Below, piece after piece: positions 5,683-6,029 of a DNA stretch of 6,029 nt. The position numbers and the translations under genes are program-made. The notes beneath the pieces are model-generated. The model saw nothing but the letters and a program-made list of their open reading frames with translations. It ran no database searches and was not told the origin of the DNA. This DNA comes from Methanoregulaceae archaeon (lineage in GTDB: Archaea > Halobacteriota > Methanomicrobia > Methanomicrobiales > Methanospirillaceae), in contig JAJRBS010000042.1 in NCBI GenBank assembly GCA_028679325.1, positions 1-6,029 of the forward strand, in the 5' to 3' direction. Position 1 is the first letter of the stretch; each line of letters opens with the position of its first letter.

Positions 5683-6029
5683 TTGACTGCCGGATTTCAG
5701 TCCCGGATCCGGAGCCTCCTCACCTTTCGAAATCTATTTTTAATAATCTTTCTCCTGGGACTCTTCCTGCGTCTTTTCTCTCCTGAACTCAAACTCCTGC
5801 ACCATGATGAAGCGGTGCATGCCTGGTTCTCCTACAAGCTCGTCACCGAGGGAGCGTACACCTACGACCCCATGTATCATGGTCCCCTCCTCTACTTCCT
5901 GACCGCTGGAATGTTCTACGTGTTCGGCGATTCAGACCTGGTGGCCAGGATCCTCCCCGGACTCTTCGGAGCGGCCATCATTCCCCTCGTTTATGCCATA
6001 TACAGGCTCGGCTACCTCGACCAGCGGCA
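5683..6029 (+). CDS. Agl23-like GT-C family membrane glycosyltransferase, N-terminal part (runs off the window)
   Basis: The first 115 residues of a polytopic membrane protein, starting at TTG 5683 and open to the edge. It resembles the TIGR03663 family (flippase activity-associated protein Agl23), related to PMT/ArnT-type GT39 enzymes that use lipid-linked sugars outside the membrane. Visible evidence is a basic N-terminus, a first transmembrane helix (about 17-32, NLFLIIFLLGLFLRLF), then the loop signature LHHDEAVHAWFSYKL (39-53) whose Asp42-Glu43 corresponds to the GT-C acidic pair. YDPMYHGPLLYFLTA (61-75) and FGDSDLVARILPGLFGA follow, then a further hydrophobic helix. It likely acts in cell-surface or N-glycan assembly; Agl23 is named from haloarchaea, and the role in methanogens is inferred. 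It begins 9 bases after rpsJ in the same frame, so cotranscription with S10 is probable. The remaining family length (normally over 500 residues) is outside the window. Confidence 0.85.
   Translation, partial: MTAGFQSRIRSLLTFRNLFLIIFLLGLFLRLFSPELKLLHHDEAVHAWFSYKLVTEGAYTYDPMYHGPLLYFLTAGMFYVFGDSDLVARILPGLFGAAIIPLVYAIYRLGYLDQR

Overview
This GC-rich window (roughly 60% by eye) comes from a methanogenic archaeon, most likely of the order Methanomicrobiales. That reading rests on a stand-alone glutaminase subunit of archaeal two-subunit GMP synthase, the archaeal-type CobT and the PgpA-like CobZ of cobalamin assembly, a small siroheme/ferredoxin sulfite-reductase-like protein typical of methanogens, an archaeal EF-1A followed by ribosomal protein S10, and an Agl23-type membrane glycosyltransferase. 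Genus-level assignment is not possible from this sequence alone.

Layout. The left part reads leftward: cobT (403-1413) followed by the 5' portion of guaAA (1-362, cut by the window edge). An 84-base divergent gap separates cobT from a rightward group, cobZ (1498-1929) and cobS (1920-2654), which overlap by 10 bases. A siroheme protein gene of the Dsr-LP class (2680-3597) starts 25 bases after cobS. About 450 bases without a confident gene follow (3598-4054). They end in the promoter and leader of the EF-1A gene (4055-5332), then rpsJ (5365-5673) and the start of an agl23-like gene (5683 to the edge).

How the genes work together. CobT activates the lower-ligand base as alpha-ribazole phosphate, CobS joins that moiety to the GDP-activated cobinamide, and CobZ removes the remaining 5'-phosphate. 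Together they make up most of the nucleotide-loop assembly of cobamides, which methanogens need for the corrinoid-dependent Mtr methyltransferase. The guanylyltransferase CobY is not in the window. The neighbouring siroheme protein uses another tetrapyrrole from the same uroporphyrinogen III/precorrin-2 branch, so the block may be linked by tetrapyrrole metabolism (inference). EF-1A and S10 are a translation pair. The glycosyltransferase starts only 9 bases after rpsJ, in the same reading frame, which suggests cotranscription of a cell-surface glycosylation gene with the translation genes.

No mobile element, CRISPR array, tRNA or rRNA gene was seen. The least ordinary parts are the siroheme protein of unsettled function beside cobalamin genes, the tight rpsJ-agl23 junction, and the unexplained 450-base stretch, which holds a weak leftward frame with a CxxCxxC motif.
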